Shown here: piece after piece, positions 1-9,904 of the stretch
Position numbering within the stretch: the first letter of the stretch is position 1
Layout of the letters: every line of letters begins with the position of its first letter
DNA from: Liolophura sinensis
Taxonomy: Eukaryota > Mollusca > Polyplacophora > Chitonida > Chitonidae
Assembly (NCBI RefSeq): GCF_032854445.1
Contig: NW_027018441.1
Span: 1 to 26,282, forward strand
Direction of reading: 5' to 3'
DNA: 26,282 bases
The notes under the pieces: generated by a model
The model's database searches: none
What the model was told of the DNA's origin: nothing
What the model saw: only the letters and a program-made list of their open reading frames with translations
Translations under genes and position numbers: made by a program

Positions 1-200
1 TCTTTATCTACGTGTAGAAAAACCACACCATTTGTACATAAAAAACACAAAGTACTAGATACAGTCTGCTGTAAAAAGTACAACTGATCACTGAACCACA
101 TCTATAAGGTTCTAATAGATGCAGAATTGGGCCAGGCATCGGCAGCTGTTAAAAAATTGCATATTTCCCTGGTTTCCATGGAGTAAGAGCCGTTGCTGGG

Positions 201-227
201 CACGTGACTATGACATCAATGATCATT
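201..227. other. Palindrome pair cacgtg and aatgatcatt (shown in M1)
   Basis: A perfect 6-bp palindrome CACGTG at 201-206 (the E-box/G-box core) lies 11 bases before a perfect 10-bp palindrome at 218-227. Both recur in most monomers. CACGTG is lost in M7 and all c-type monomers (tacgtg), while the 10-bp palindrome is lost only where gacataaatg occurs (M20, M43). Protein binding is possible but not shown. Confidence 0.6.
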
Positions 228-463
228 CAATTGTGGCTACAGCCAAAAGTATTGGTCGGAGAGCAACGCGGTTTGCACCATTCGATTTCTCGTGACAAAA
301 TACGTCGGATTAGCCTCTTACCAGCAGCACTGGAACAGTTTTTCCACTTTTGCATTTTTGCCTGGTCTTTTTGTTAATTTGAAATCGGATACAATCTACT
401 ATGTACAATCGCGACTGGTCATTACTATATTCAACTTTTGACTATAAGTTATGTGCCCTTCTG

Positions 464-499
464 TAGCCCAGAAGACGTCAAATCTTTGGGCTAAGCCCA
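464..499. other. Hairpin-forming inverted repeats near the monomer 3' end (shown in M1)
   Basis: tagccca at 464-470 is the exact reverse complement of tgggcta at 487-493, with a 16-base loop holding the palindrome gacgtc (474-479). The same tgggct also pairs with agccca at 494-499 across a single A. The two hairpins are mutually exclusive. The first recurs in nearly all monomers. The second is weakened where ctaagccca reads ctaaaccca (most Z-class copies). Function unknown. Confidence 0.7.
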
Positions 500-550
500 T
501 TTAACTCACCCAGCAATTGTCTTACTTTTAAGTCCAAGACAATCTCAATG

Positions 551-1099
551 TCTTTATCTACGTGTAGAAAAACCACACCATTCGTACATAAAAAACACAA
601 TGTACTAGATACAGTCTGCTGTAAAAAGTACAACTGATCACTGAACCACATCTATAAGGTTCTAATAGATGCAGAATTGGGCCAGGCATCGGCAGCTGTT
701 AAAAAATTGCATATTTCCCTGGTTTCCATGGAGTAAGAGCCGTTGCTGGGCACGTGACTATGACATCAATGATCATTCAATTGTGGCTACAGCCAAAAGT
801 ATTGGTCGGAGAGCAACGCGGTTTGCACCATTCGATTTCTCGTGACAAAATACGTCGGATTAGCGTCTTACCAGTAGCACTGGAACAGTTTTTCCACTTT
901 TGCATTTTTGCCTGGTCTTTTTGTTAATTGAAATCGGATACACTGTACTATGTACAATCGCGACTGGTCATTACTATATTCAACTTTTGACTGTAAGTTA
1001 TGTGCCCTTCTGTAGCCCAGAAGACGTCAAATCTTTGGGCTAAGCCCATTTAACTCACCCAGCAATTGTCTTACTTCTAAGTCCAAGACAATCTCAATG
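551..1099 (+). repeat. Monomer M2, type a
   Basis: Marked by gcagaattggg, gcatat, gtggct, agcgtctt, ccagtag, taattgaaat, gactgtaagtt; 3' class Y with cttctaag. Closest to M13, M33 and M36. Hand-counted: 224 G+C in 549 bases and 17 CpG sites. Confidence 0.92.
584..605. other. Inverted repeat gtacat/atgtac with A-rich loop (shown in M2)
   Basis: gtacat at 584-589 and atgtac at 600-605 are exact reverse complements around a 10-base A-rich loop. Copies reading aaagtac or aaggtac (types b, f and some a) break the last pair of the stem. No role is known. Confidence 0.5.
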
Positions 1100-1648
1100 T
1101 CTTTATCTACGTGTAGAAAAACCACACCATTTGTACATAAAAAACACAAAGTACTAGATACAGTCTGCTGTAAAAAGTACAACTGATCACTGAACCACAT
1201 CTATAAGGTTCTAATAGATGCAGAATTGGGCCAGGCATCGGCAGCTGTTAAAAAATTGCATATTTCCCTGGTTTCCATGGAGTAAGAGCCGTTGCTGGGC
1301 ACGTGACTATGACATCAATGATCATTCAATTGTCGCTACAGCCAAAAGTATTGGTCGGAGAGCAACGCGGTTTGCACCATTCGATTTCTCGTGACAAAAT
1401 ACGTCGGAATAGCCTCTTACCAGCAGCACTGGAACAGTTTTTCCACTTTTGCATTTTTGTTTGGTCTTTTTGTTAATTGAAATCGGATACACTGTACTAT
1501 GCACAATCGCGACTGGTCGTTACTATATTCAACTTTTAACTATACGTTATGTGCCCTTCGGTAGCCCAGAAGACGTCAAATCTTTGGGCTAAGCCCATTT
1601 AACTCATCCAGCAATTGTCTTACTTTTAAGTCCAAGACAATCTCAATG
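1100..1648 (+). repeat. Monomer M3, type b
   Basis: Marked by aaagtac, cgtcggaat, tttttgtttgg and a class X 3' end. By eye it matches M34 over its full 549 bases, 17 kb away, and differs from M14 mainly at aaagtac/aatgtac and an A-run length. Confidence 0.92.
1361..1390. other. Substitution-free core segment of the monomer (shown in M3)
   Basis: The stretch from gcaacgcgg through tttgcaccattcgatttctc carries no base substitution in any copy I compared, only rare one-base indels (near 22293, 23388, 23928 and 26141). Diagnostic variants lie just outside on both sides (tcggagagc/tcggaaagc upstream; cgtgac/cgtcac/cgtgaa downstream). A conserved protein-binding segment or chance homogenisation could explain it. 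Confidence 0.5.
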
Positions 1649-2199
1649 TCTTTATCTACGTGTAGAAAAACCACACCATTCGTACATAAAAAACACAATG
1701 TACTAGATACAGTCTGCTGTAAAAAGTACAACTGATCACTGACGCACATCAATAAGGTTCTAAAAGATGCGGAAATGGCCCAGGCATCGGCAGCTGTTTA
1801 AAAAATTGCAAATTTCCCTGGTTTCCATGGAGTAAGAGCCGTTGCTGGGTACGTGACTATGACATCAATGATCATTCAATTGTGGCTACAGCCAAAAGTA
1901 TTGGTCGGAAAGCAACGCGGTTTGCACCATTCGATTTCTCGTCACAAAATACGTCGGATTAGCCTCTTACCAGCAGCACTGGAACAGTTTTTCCACTTTT
2001 GCATTTTTGCCTGGTCTTTTTGTTAATTTGAAATCGGATACACTGTACTATGCACAATCGCGACTGGTCGTTACTATATTCAACTTTTAACTATACGTTA
2101 TGTGCCCTTCGGTAGCCCAGAAGACGTCAAATCTTTGGGCTAAGCCCATTTAACTCATCCAGCAATTGTCTTACTTTTAAGTCCAAGACAATCTCAATG
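1649..2199 (+). repeat. Monomer M4, type c
   Basis: Marked by gacgcacatcaataaggt, ggtacgtg (loses CACGTG), tcggaaagc, cgtcacaaa, taatttg followed by cactgtac, and class X. Differs from other c copies by gtggct, gaaatggccc and gtttaaaaaatt. Confidence 0.9.
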
Positions 2200-2749
2200 T
2201 CTTTATCTACGTGTAGAAAAACCACACCGTTCGTACATAAAAAACACAATGTACTAGATACAGTCTGCTGTAAAAAGTACAACTGATCACTGAACCACAT
2301 CTATAAGGTTCTAATAGATGCGGAATTGGGCCAGGCATCGGCAGCTGTTAAAAAATTGCAAATTTCCCTGGTTTCCATGGAGTAAGAGCCGTTGCTGGGC
2401 ACGTGACTATGACATCAATGATCATTCAATTGTCGCTACAGCCAAAAGTATTGGTCGGAGAGCAACGCGGTTTGCACCATTCGATTTCTCGTGAAAAAAT
2501 ACGTCCGATTAGCCTCTTACCAGCAGCACTGGAACAGTTTTTCCACTTTTGCATTTTTGCCTGGTCTTTTTGTTAATTTGAAATCGGATACAATCTACTA
2601 TGTACAATCGCAACTGGTCATTACTATATTCAACTTTTGACTATAAGTTATGTGCCCTTCTGTAGCCCAGAAGACGTCAAATCTTTGGGCTAAGCCCATT
2701 TAACTCACCCAGCAATTGTCTTACTTCTAAGTCCAAGACAATCTCAATG
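2200..2749 (+). repeat. Monomer M5, type d
   Basis: Marked by ccgttcg, cgtgaaaaaat, cgtccgatt, taatttg with caatctac, and class Y. The rare variant caatcgcaac is shared only with M47, whose 3' half it matches. Confidence 0.9.
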
Positions 2750-3300
2750 TCTTTATCTACGTGTAGAAAAACCACACCATTTGTACATAAAAAACACAAT
2801 GTACTAGATACAGTCTGCTGTAAAAAGTACAACTGATCACTGACCCACATCAATAAGTTTCTAAAAGATGCGGAATTGGCCCAGGCATCGGCAGCTGTTT
2901 AGAAAATTGCAAATTTCCCTGGTTTCCATGGAGTAAGAGCCGTTGCTGGGCACGTGACTATGACATCAATGATCATTCAATTGTCGCTACAGCCAAAAGT
3001 ATTGGTCGGAGAGCAACGCGGTTTGCACCATTCGATTTCTCGTGACAAAATACGTCTGATTAACCTCTTTCTAGCAGCACTGGAACAGTTTTTCCACTTT
3101 TGCATTTTTGCCTGATCTTTTTGTTAATTTGAAATCGGATACAATCTACTATGTACAATCGCGACTGGTCATTACTATATTCAACTTTTGACTATATGTT
3201 ATGTGCCCTTCGGTAGCACAGAAGACGTCAAATCTTTGGGCTAAACCCAATAAACTCACCCAGCAATTGTTATACTTCTAAGTCCAAGACAATCTCAATG
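2750..3300 (+). repeat. Monomer M6, hybrid e front with h/g-like 3' part
   Basis: The front (gacccacatcaataagttt, gtttagaaaatt) matches type e. The 3' part has caatctac, then gactatatgtt, taaacccaataaac and gttatactt, the last as in type g (M19, M42). Several private changes occur: cgtctgatt, taacctcttt, gcctgatc, gtagcacag. Marks one edge of a lost block. Confidence 0.85.
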
Positions 3301-3850
3301 TCTCTATCTACGTGTAGAAAAACCACACCATTTGTACATAAAAACACAATGTACTAGATACAGTCTGCTGTAAAAAGTACAACTGATCACTGACCCACAT
3401 CAATAAGGTTCTAAAAGATGCGGAATTGGCCCAGGCATCGGCAGCTGTTTAGAAAATTGCAAATTTCCCTGGTTTCCATGGAGTAAGAGCCGTTGCTGGG
3501 TACGTGACTATGACATCAATGATCATTCAATTGTCGCTACAGCCAAAAGTATTGGTCGGAAAGCAACGCGGTTTGCACCATTCGATTTCTCGTGACAAAA
3601 TACGTCGGATTAGCCTCTTACCAGCAGCACTGGAACAGTTTTTCCACTTTTGCATTTTTGCCTGGTCTTTTTGTTAATTTGAAATCGGATACACTGTACT
3701 ATGCACAATCGCGACTGGTCGTTACTATATTCAACTTTTAACTATACGTTATGTGCCCTTCGGTAGCCCAGAAGACGTCAAATCTTTGGGCTAAGCCCAT
3801 TTAACTCATCCAGCAATTGTCTTACTTTTAAGTCCAAGACAATCTCAATG
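3301..3850 (+). repeat. Monomer M7, hybrid h front and c-type rear
   Basis: Starts tctctatc with gacccac and gtttagaaaatt, as in type h. It switches to type c by ggtacgtg and tcggaaagc, with taatttg plus cactgtac and a class X 3' end. One A is missing in its A run (cataaaaacac). Confidence 0.87.
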
Positions 3851-4400
3851 TCTTTATCTACGTGTAGAAAAACCACACCGTTCGTACATAAAAAACACAA
3901 TGTACTAGATACAGTCTGCTGTAAAAAGTACAACTGATCACTGAACCACATCTATAAGGTTCTAATAGATGCGGAATTGGGCCAGGCATCGGCAGCTGTT
4001 AAAAAATTGCAAATTTCCCTGGTTTCCATGGAGTAAGAGCCGTTGCTGGGCACGTGACAGTGACATCAATGATCATTCAATTGTCGCTACAGCCAAAAGT
4101 ATTGGTCGGAGAGCAACGCGGTTTGCACCATTCGATTTCTCGTGAAAAAATACGTCCGATTAGCCTCTTACCAGCAGCACTGGAACAGTTTTTCCACTTT
4201 TGCATTTTTGCCTGGTCTTTTTGTTAATTTGAAGTCGGATACAATCTACTATGTACAATCGAGACTGGTCATTACTATATTCAACTTTTAACTATACGTT
4301 ATGTGCCCTTCGGTAGCCCAGAAGACGTCAAATCTTTGGGCTAAGCCCATTTAACTCATCCAGCAATTGTCTTACTTTTAAGTCCAAGACAATCTCAATG
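3851..4400 (+). repeat. Monomer M8, type k (d-derived)
   Basis: The front is d-type (ccgttcg, gaaaaaaat, cgtccgatt, gaagtcgg, caatctac). The end then carries X-class sites (taactatacgtt, ttcggtag, actcatcc). It shares caatcgagac with M25 only. Private change: gtgacagtgac. Confidence 0.9.
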
Positions 4401-4950
4401 TCTTTATCTACGTGTAGAAAAACCACACCATTCGTACATAAAAAACACAATGTACTAGATACAGTCTGCTGTAAAAAGTACAACTGATCACTGACGCACA
4501 TCAATAACGTTCTAAAAGATGCGGAAATGGCCCAGGCATCGGCAGCTGTTTAAAAAATTGCAAATTTCCCTGGTTTCCATGGAGTAAGAGCCGTTGCTGG
4601 GCACGTGACTATGACATCAATGATCATTCAATTGTCGCTACAGCCAAAAGTATTGGTCGGAGAGCAACGCGGTTTGCACCATTCGATTTCTCGTGACAAA
4701 ATACGTCCGATTAGCCTCTTACCAGCAGCACTGGAACAGTTTTTCCACTTTTGCATTTTTGCCTGGTCTTTTTGTTAATTGAAATCGGATATACTGTACT
4801 ATGCACAATCGCGACTGGTCGTTACTATATTCAACTTTTAACTATACGTTATGTGCCCTTCGGTAGCCCAGAAGACGTCAAATCTTTGGGCTAAGCCCAT
4901 TTAACTCATCCAGCAATTGTCTTACTTTTAAGTCCAAGACAATCTCAATG
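4401..4950 (+). repeat. Monomer M9, type l
   Basis: Marked by caataacgtt, gaaatggccc, cgtccgatt with gacaaaat, and ggatatactg; class X. The ggatatac variant is shared only with M26. Confidence 0.9.
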
Positions 4951-5501
4951 TCTTTATCTACGTGTAGAAAAACCACACCATTCGTACATAAAAAACACAA
5001 TGTACTAGATACAGTCTGCTGTAAAAAGTACAACTGATCACTGAACCACATCTATAAGGTTCTAATAGATGCGGAATTGGGCCAGGCATCGGCAGCTGTT
5101 TAAAAAATTGCAAATTTCCCTGGTTTCCATGGAGTAAGAGCCGTTGCTGGGCACGTGACTGTTACATCAATGATCATTCAATTGTCGCTACAGCCAAAAG
5201 TATTGGTCGGAGAGCAACGCGGTTTGCACCATTCGATTTCTCGTCACAAAATACGTCGGATTAGCCTCTTACCAGCAGCACTGGAACAGTTTTTCCACTT
5301 GTGCATTTTTGCCTGGTCTTTTTGTTAATTTGAAATCGGATACAATCTACTATGTACAATCGCGACTGGTCATTATTATATTCAACTTTTGACTGTAAGT
5401 TATGTGCCCTTCTGTAGCCCAGAAGACGTCAAATCTTTGGGCTAAGCCCATTTAACTCACCCAGCAATTGTCTTACTTCTAAGTCCAAGACAATCTCAAT
5501 G
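4951..5501 (+). repeat. Monomer M10, type m
   Basis: Marked by gtgactgttacatc, cacttgtgc, caatctac and ggtcattattat; class Y. Closest copy is M30. Confidence 0.9.
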
Positions 5502-6051
5502 TCTTTATCTACGTGTAGAAAAACCACACCATTCGTAGATAAAAAACACAATGTACTAGATACAGTCTGCTGTAAAAAGTACAACTGATCACTGACGCAC
5601 ATCAATAACTTTCTAAAAGATGCGGAAATGGCCCAGGCATCGGCAGCTGTTTAAAAAATTGCAAATTTCCCTGGTTTCCATGGAGTAAGAGCCGTTGCTG
5701 GGCACGTGACTATGACATCAATGATCATTCAATTGTCGCTACAGCCAAAAGTATTGGTCGGAGAGCAACGCGGTTTGCACCATTCGATTTCTCGTGACAA
5801 AATACGTCGGATTAGCCTCTTACCAGCAGCACTGGAACAGTTTTTCCACTTTTGCATTTTTGCCTGGTCTTTTTGTTAATTGAAATCGGATACACTGTAC
5901 TATGCACAATCGCGACTGGTCGTTACTATATTCAACTTTTAACTATACGTTATGTGCCCTTCGGTAGCCCAGAAGACGTCAAATCTTTGGGCTAAGCCCA
6001 TTTAACTCATCCAGCAATTGTCTTACTTTTAAGTCCAAGACAATCTCAATG
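5502..6051 (+). repeat. Monomer M11, type n
   Basis: Marked by caataactttc, gaaatggccc, taattg and class X. Closest copy is M31. Private change: attcgtagat. Confidence 0.9.
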
Positions 6052-6602
6052 TCTTTATCTACGTGTAGAAAAACCACACCATTCGTACATAAAAAACACA
6101 ATGTACTAGATACAGTCTGCTGTAAAAAGTACAACTGATCACTGAACCACATCTATAAGGTTCTAATAGATGCGGAATTGGGCCAGGCATCGGCAGCTGT
6201 TTAAAAAATTGCAAATTTCCCTGGTTTCCATGGAGTAAGAGCCGTTGCTGGGCACGTGACTGTTACATCAATGATCATTCAATTGTCGCTACAGCCAAAA
6301 GTATTGGTCGGAGAGCAACGCGGTTTGCACCATTCGATTTCTCGTCACAAAATACGTCGGATTAGCCTCTTACCAGTAGCACTGGAACAGTTTTTCCACT
6401 TTTGCATTTTTGCCTGGTCTTTTTGTTAATTTGAAATCGGATACAATCTACTATGTACAATCGCGACTGGTCATTACTATATTCAACTTTTGACTATAAG
6501 TTATGTGCCCTTCTGTAGCCCAGAAGACGTCAAATCTTTGGGCTAAGCCCATTTAACTCACCCAGCAATTGTCTTACTTTTAAGTCCAAGACAATCTCAA
6601 TG
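6052..6602 (+). repeat. Monomer M12, type o
   Basis: Has gtgactgttacatc and cgtcacaaa like M10 but ccagtag and ordinary cacttttgc; class Y with actcaccc and cttttaag. Directly precedes an a-type monomer. M32 is the related copy in super-unit 2. Confidence 0.88.
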
Positions 6603-7151
6603 TCTTTATCTACGTGTAGAAAAACCACACCATTCGTACATAAAAAACACAAGGTACTAGATACAGTCTGCTGTAAAAAGTACAACTGATCACTGAACCA
6701 CATCTATAAGGTTCTAATAGATGCAGAATTGGGCCAGGCATCGGCAGCTGTTAAAAAATTGCATATTTCCCTGGTTTCCATGGAGTAAGAGCCGTTGCTG
6801 GGCACGTGACTATGACATCAATGATCATTCAATTGTGGCTACAGCCAAAAGTATTGGTCGGAGAGCAACGCGGTTTGCACCATTCGATTTCTCGTGACAA
6901 AATACGTCGGATTAGCGTCTTACCAGTAGCACTGGAACAGTTTTTCCACTTTTGCATTTTTGCCTGGTCTTTTTGTTAATTGAAATCGGATACACTGTAC
7001 TATGTACAATCGCGACTGGTCATTACTATATTCAACTTTTGACTGTAAGTTATGTGCCCTTCTGTAGCCCAGAAGACGTCAAATCTTTGGGCTAAGCCCA
7101 TTTAACTCACCCAGCAATTGTCTTACTTCTAAGTCCAAGACAATCTCAATG
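6603..7151 (+). repeat. Monomer M13, type a
   Basis: Same marks as M2 (gcagaattggg, gcatat, gtggct, agcgtctt, gactgtaagtt), differing at aaggtac. Opens super-unit 2. Confidence 0.92.
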
Positions 7152-7701
7152 TCTTTATCTACGTGTAGAAAAAACCACACCATTTGTACATAAAAAACAC
7201 AATGTACTAGATACAGTCTGCTGTAAAAAGTACAACTGATCACTGAACCACATCTATAAGGTTCTAATAGATGCAGAATTGGGCCAGGCATCGGCAGCTG
7301 TTAAAAAATTGCATATTTCCCTGGTTTCCATGGAGTAAGAGCCGTTGCTGGGCACGTGACTATGACATCAATGATCATTCAATTGTCGCTACAGCCAAAA
7401 GTATTGGTCGGAGAGCAACGCGGTTTGCACCATTCGATTTCTCGTGACAAAATACGTCGGAATAGCCTCTTACCAGCAGCACTGGAACAGTTTTTCCACT
7501 TTTGCATTTTTGTTTGGTCTTTTTGTTAATTGAAATCGGATACACTGTACTATGCACAATCGCGACTGGTCGTTACTATATTCAACTTTTAACTATACGT
7601 TATGTGCCCTTCGGTAGCCCAGAAGACGTCAAATCTTTGGGCTAAGCCCATTTAACTCATCCAGCAATTGTCTTACTTTTAAGTCCAAGACAATCTCAAT
7701 G
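7152..7701 (+). repeat. Monomer M14, type b
   Basis: Has cgtcggaat and tttttgtttgg, class X. The A run near its start is one base longer than usual (gtagaaaaaaccac). Confidence 0.92.
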
Positions 7702-8252
7702 TCTTTATCTACGTGTAGAAAAACCACACCATTCGTACATAAAAAACACAATGTACTAGATACAGTCTGCTGTAAAAAGTACAACTGATCACTGACGCAC
7801 ATCAATAAGGTTCTAAAAGATGCGGAATTGGCCCTGGCATCGGCAGCTGTTTAGAAAATTGCAAATTTCCCTGGTTTCCATGGAGTAAGAGCGTTGCTGG
7901 GTACGTGACTATGACATCAATGATCATTCAATTGTCGCTACAGCCAAAAGTATTGGTCGGAAAGCAACGCGGTTTGCACCATTCGATTTCTCGTCACAAA
8001 ATACGTCGGATTAGCCTCTTACCAGCAGCACACTGGAACAGTTTTTCCACTTTTGCATTTTTGCCTGGTCTTTTTGTTAATTTGAAATCGGATACACTGT
8101 ACTATGCACAATCGCGACTGGTCGTTACTATATTCAACTTTTAACTATACGTTATGTGCCCTTCGGTAGCCCAGAAGACGTCAAATCTTTGGCTAAGCCC
8201 ATTTAACTCATCCAGCAATTGTCTTACTTTTAAGTCCAAGACAATCTCAATG
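7702..8252 (+). repeat. Monomer M15, type c
   Basis: Has ggtacgtg, tcggaaagc, cgtcacaaa and class X. Private: ggccctggc, gagcgttg (one C lost), agcagcacactgg (two extra bases), tttggctaag (one G lost). Confidence 0.9.
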
Positions 8253-8802
8253 TCTTTATCTACGTGTAGAAAAACCACACCGTCGTACATAAAAAACACA
8301 ATGTACTAGATACAGTCTGCTGTAAAAAGTACAACTGATCACTGAACCACATCTATAAGGTTCTAATAGATGCGGAATTGGGCCAGGCATCGGCAGCTGT
8401 TAAAAAATTGCAAATTTCCCTGGTTTCCATGAGTAAGAGCCGTTTGCTGGGCACGTGACTATGACATCAATGATCATTCAATTGTCGCTACAGCCAAAAG
8501 TATTGGTCGGAGAGCAACGCGGTTTGCACCATTCGATTTCTCGTGAAAAAATTACGTCCGATTAGCCTCTTACCAGCAGCACTGGAACAGTTTTTCCACT
8601 TTTGCATTTTTGCCTGGTCTTTTTGTTAATTTGAAGTCGGATACAATCTACTATGTACAATCGCGACTGGTCATTACTATATTCAACTTTCAACTATAAG
8701 TTATGTGCCCTTCTGTAGCCCAGAAGACGTCAAATCTTTGGGCTAAGCCCATTTAACTCACCCAGCAATTGTCTTACTTCTAAGTCCAAGACAATCTCAA
8801 TG
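8253..8802 (+). repeat. Monomer M16, type d
   Basis: Has ccg at the d position followed by a one-base loss (ccgtcgtac), gaaaaaatt, cgtccgatt, gaagtcgg, caatctac, class Y with ttcaactataag. Further private indels: ccatgagtaag and ccgtttgctgg. Confidence 0.88.
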
Positions 8803-9354
8803 TCTTTATCTACGTGTAGAAAAACCACACCATTTGTACATAAAAAAACACAATGTACTAGATACAGTCTGCTGTAAAAAGTACAACTGATCACTGACCC
8901 ACATCAATAAGTTTCTAAAAGATGCGGAATTGGCCCAGGCATCGGCAGCTGTTTAGAAAATTGCAAATTTCCCTGGTTTCCATGGAGTAAGAGCCGTTGC
9001 TGGGCACGTGACTATGACATCAATGATCATTCAATTGTCGCTACAGCCAAAAGTATTGGTCGGAGAGCAACGCGGTTTGCACCATTCGATTTCTCGTCAC
9101 AAAATACGTCGGATTAGCCTCTTACCAGTAGCACTGGAACAGTTTTTTCCACTTTTGCATTTTTGCCTGGTCTTTTTGTTAATTGAAATCGGCTACACTG
9201 TACTATGTACAATCGCGACTGGTCATTATTATATTCATCTTTTGACTATATGTTATGTGCCCTTCGGTAGCCCAGAAGACGTCAAATCTTTGGGCTAAGC
9301 CCATTAAACTCACCCAGCAATTGTCTTACTTCTAAGTCCAAGACAATCTCAATG
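8803..9354 (+). repeat. Monomer M17, type e
   Basis: Marked by gacccac, aagttt, gtttagaaaatt, ggctacac, tcatctttt and gactatatgtt, class Z. Longer A run (cataaaaaaacac) and T run (cagttttttcc) than usual. Confidence 0.9.
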
Positions 9355-9904
9355 TCTTTATCTACGTGTAGAAAAACCACACCATTTGTACATAAAAAAC
9401 ACAAGGTACTAGATACAGTCTGCTGTAAAAAGTACAACTGATCACTGACCCACATCAATAAGGTTCTAATAGATGCGGAATTGGCCCAGGCATCGGCAGC
9501 TGTTTAAAAAATTGCAAATTTCCCTGGTTTCCATGGAGTAAGAGCCGTTGCTGGGCACGTGACTATGACATCAATGATCATTCAATTGTCGCTACAGCCA
9601 AAAGTATTGGTCGGAGAGCAACGCGGTTTGCACCATTCGATTTCTCGTGACAAAATACGTCGGATTAGCCTCTTACCAGTAGCACTGGAACAGTTTTTCC
9701 ACTTTTGCATTTTTGCCTGGTCTTTTTGTTAATTGAAATCGGATACACTGTACTATGTACAATCGCGACTGGTCATTATTATATTCAACTTTTGACTATA
9801 TGTTATGTGCCCTTCGGTAGCCCAGAAGACGTCAAATCTTTGGGCTAAACCCATTAAACTCACCCAGCAATTGTCTTACTTCTAAGTCCAAGACAATCTC
9901 AATG
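9355..9904 (+). repeat. Monomer M18, type f
   Basis: Marked by aaggtac with gacccac, taatagatgcggaattggccc, gtttaaaaaatt and class Z with taaacccattaaac. Confidence 0.9.

Larger units (their letters stand above)
1..550 (+). repeat. Monomer M1, hybrid a/b front and o-type 3' half
   Basis: The front has atttgtac and aaagtac (as in type b), gcagaattggg with gcatat, and gtggct. The 3' half has taatttg, caatctac, gactataagtt, actcaccc and cttttaag, as in M12 (type o). Its place directly before an a-type monomer fits the o position. Complete, although it starts at the window edge. Confidence 0.9.
551..6602 (+). repeat. Higher-order super-unit 1 (M2-M12): a-b-c-d-(e/g)-(h/c)-k-l-m-n-o
   Basis: Eleven monomers between two o-to-a boundaries. 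The a-b-c-d start matches M13-M16 and the k-l-m-n-o end matches M25-M26 plus M30-M32. The middle e-f-g-h-e'-f'-g'-j block of the longer units is missing and replaced by two hybrid monomers, M6 and M7. Indels are rare here compared with later units. The subtype assignment is by eye from diagnostic bases. Confidence 0.8.

Noticed and set aside
463-672. tRNA-derived SINE promoter boxes (tagcccagaag as box A, ggttctaa as box B)
   Set aside because: Both matches are partial and about 200 bases apart across the monomer boundary, too far for a tRNA-type promoter; no tRNA fold is seen.
577-834. Possible ancient dimer: caccattcg occurs twice in a monomer (576-584 and 826-834 in M2)
   Set aside because: The match does not extend beyond nine bases and no other paired segments at the ~250-base offset were found.
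831-846. CENP-B box
   Set aside because: ttcgatttctcgtgac lacks the required CGGG at the right spacing; no other copy fits better.
1322-1504. Identical 60-codon minus-strand frame in M3, M14 and M34
   Set aside because: It is the same b-type satellite sequence repeated. The frame is broken or altered in other subtypes, and the predicted peptide shows no recognisable domain. Identity reflects copy homogenisation.
3301-3320. Helitron-like 5' end (tctctatcta) with a hairpin near the monomer 3' end
   Set aside because: The junction lacks the A/T insertion context, the hairpin is not followed by CTRR at the expected spacing, and no replicase or helicase sequence is present.
9008-9298. Plus-strand frames of 79-96 codons starting at GTG in the cacgtg motif
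   Set aside because: They start at a non-ATG codon, are lengthened by one-base T-run insertions such as cagttttttcc, and lie wholly inside the satellite monomer.
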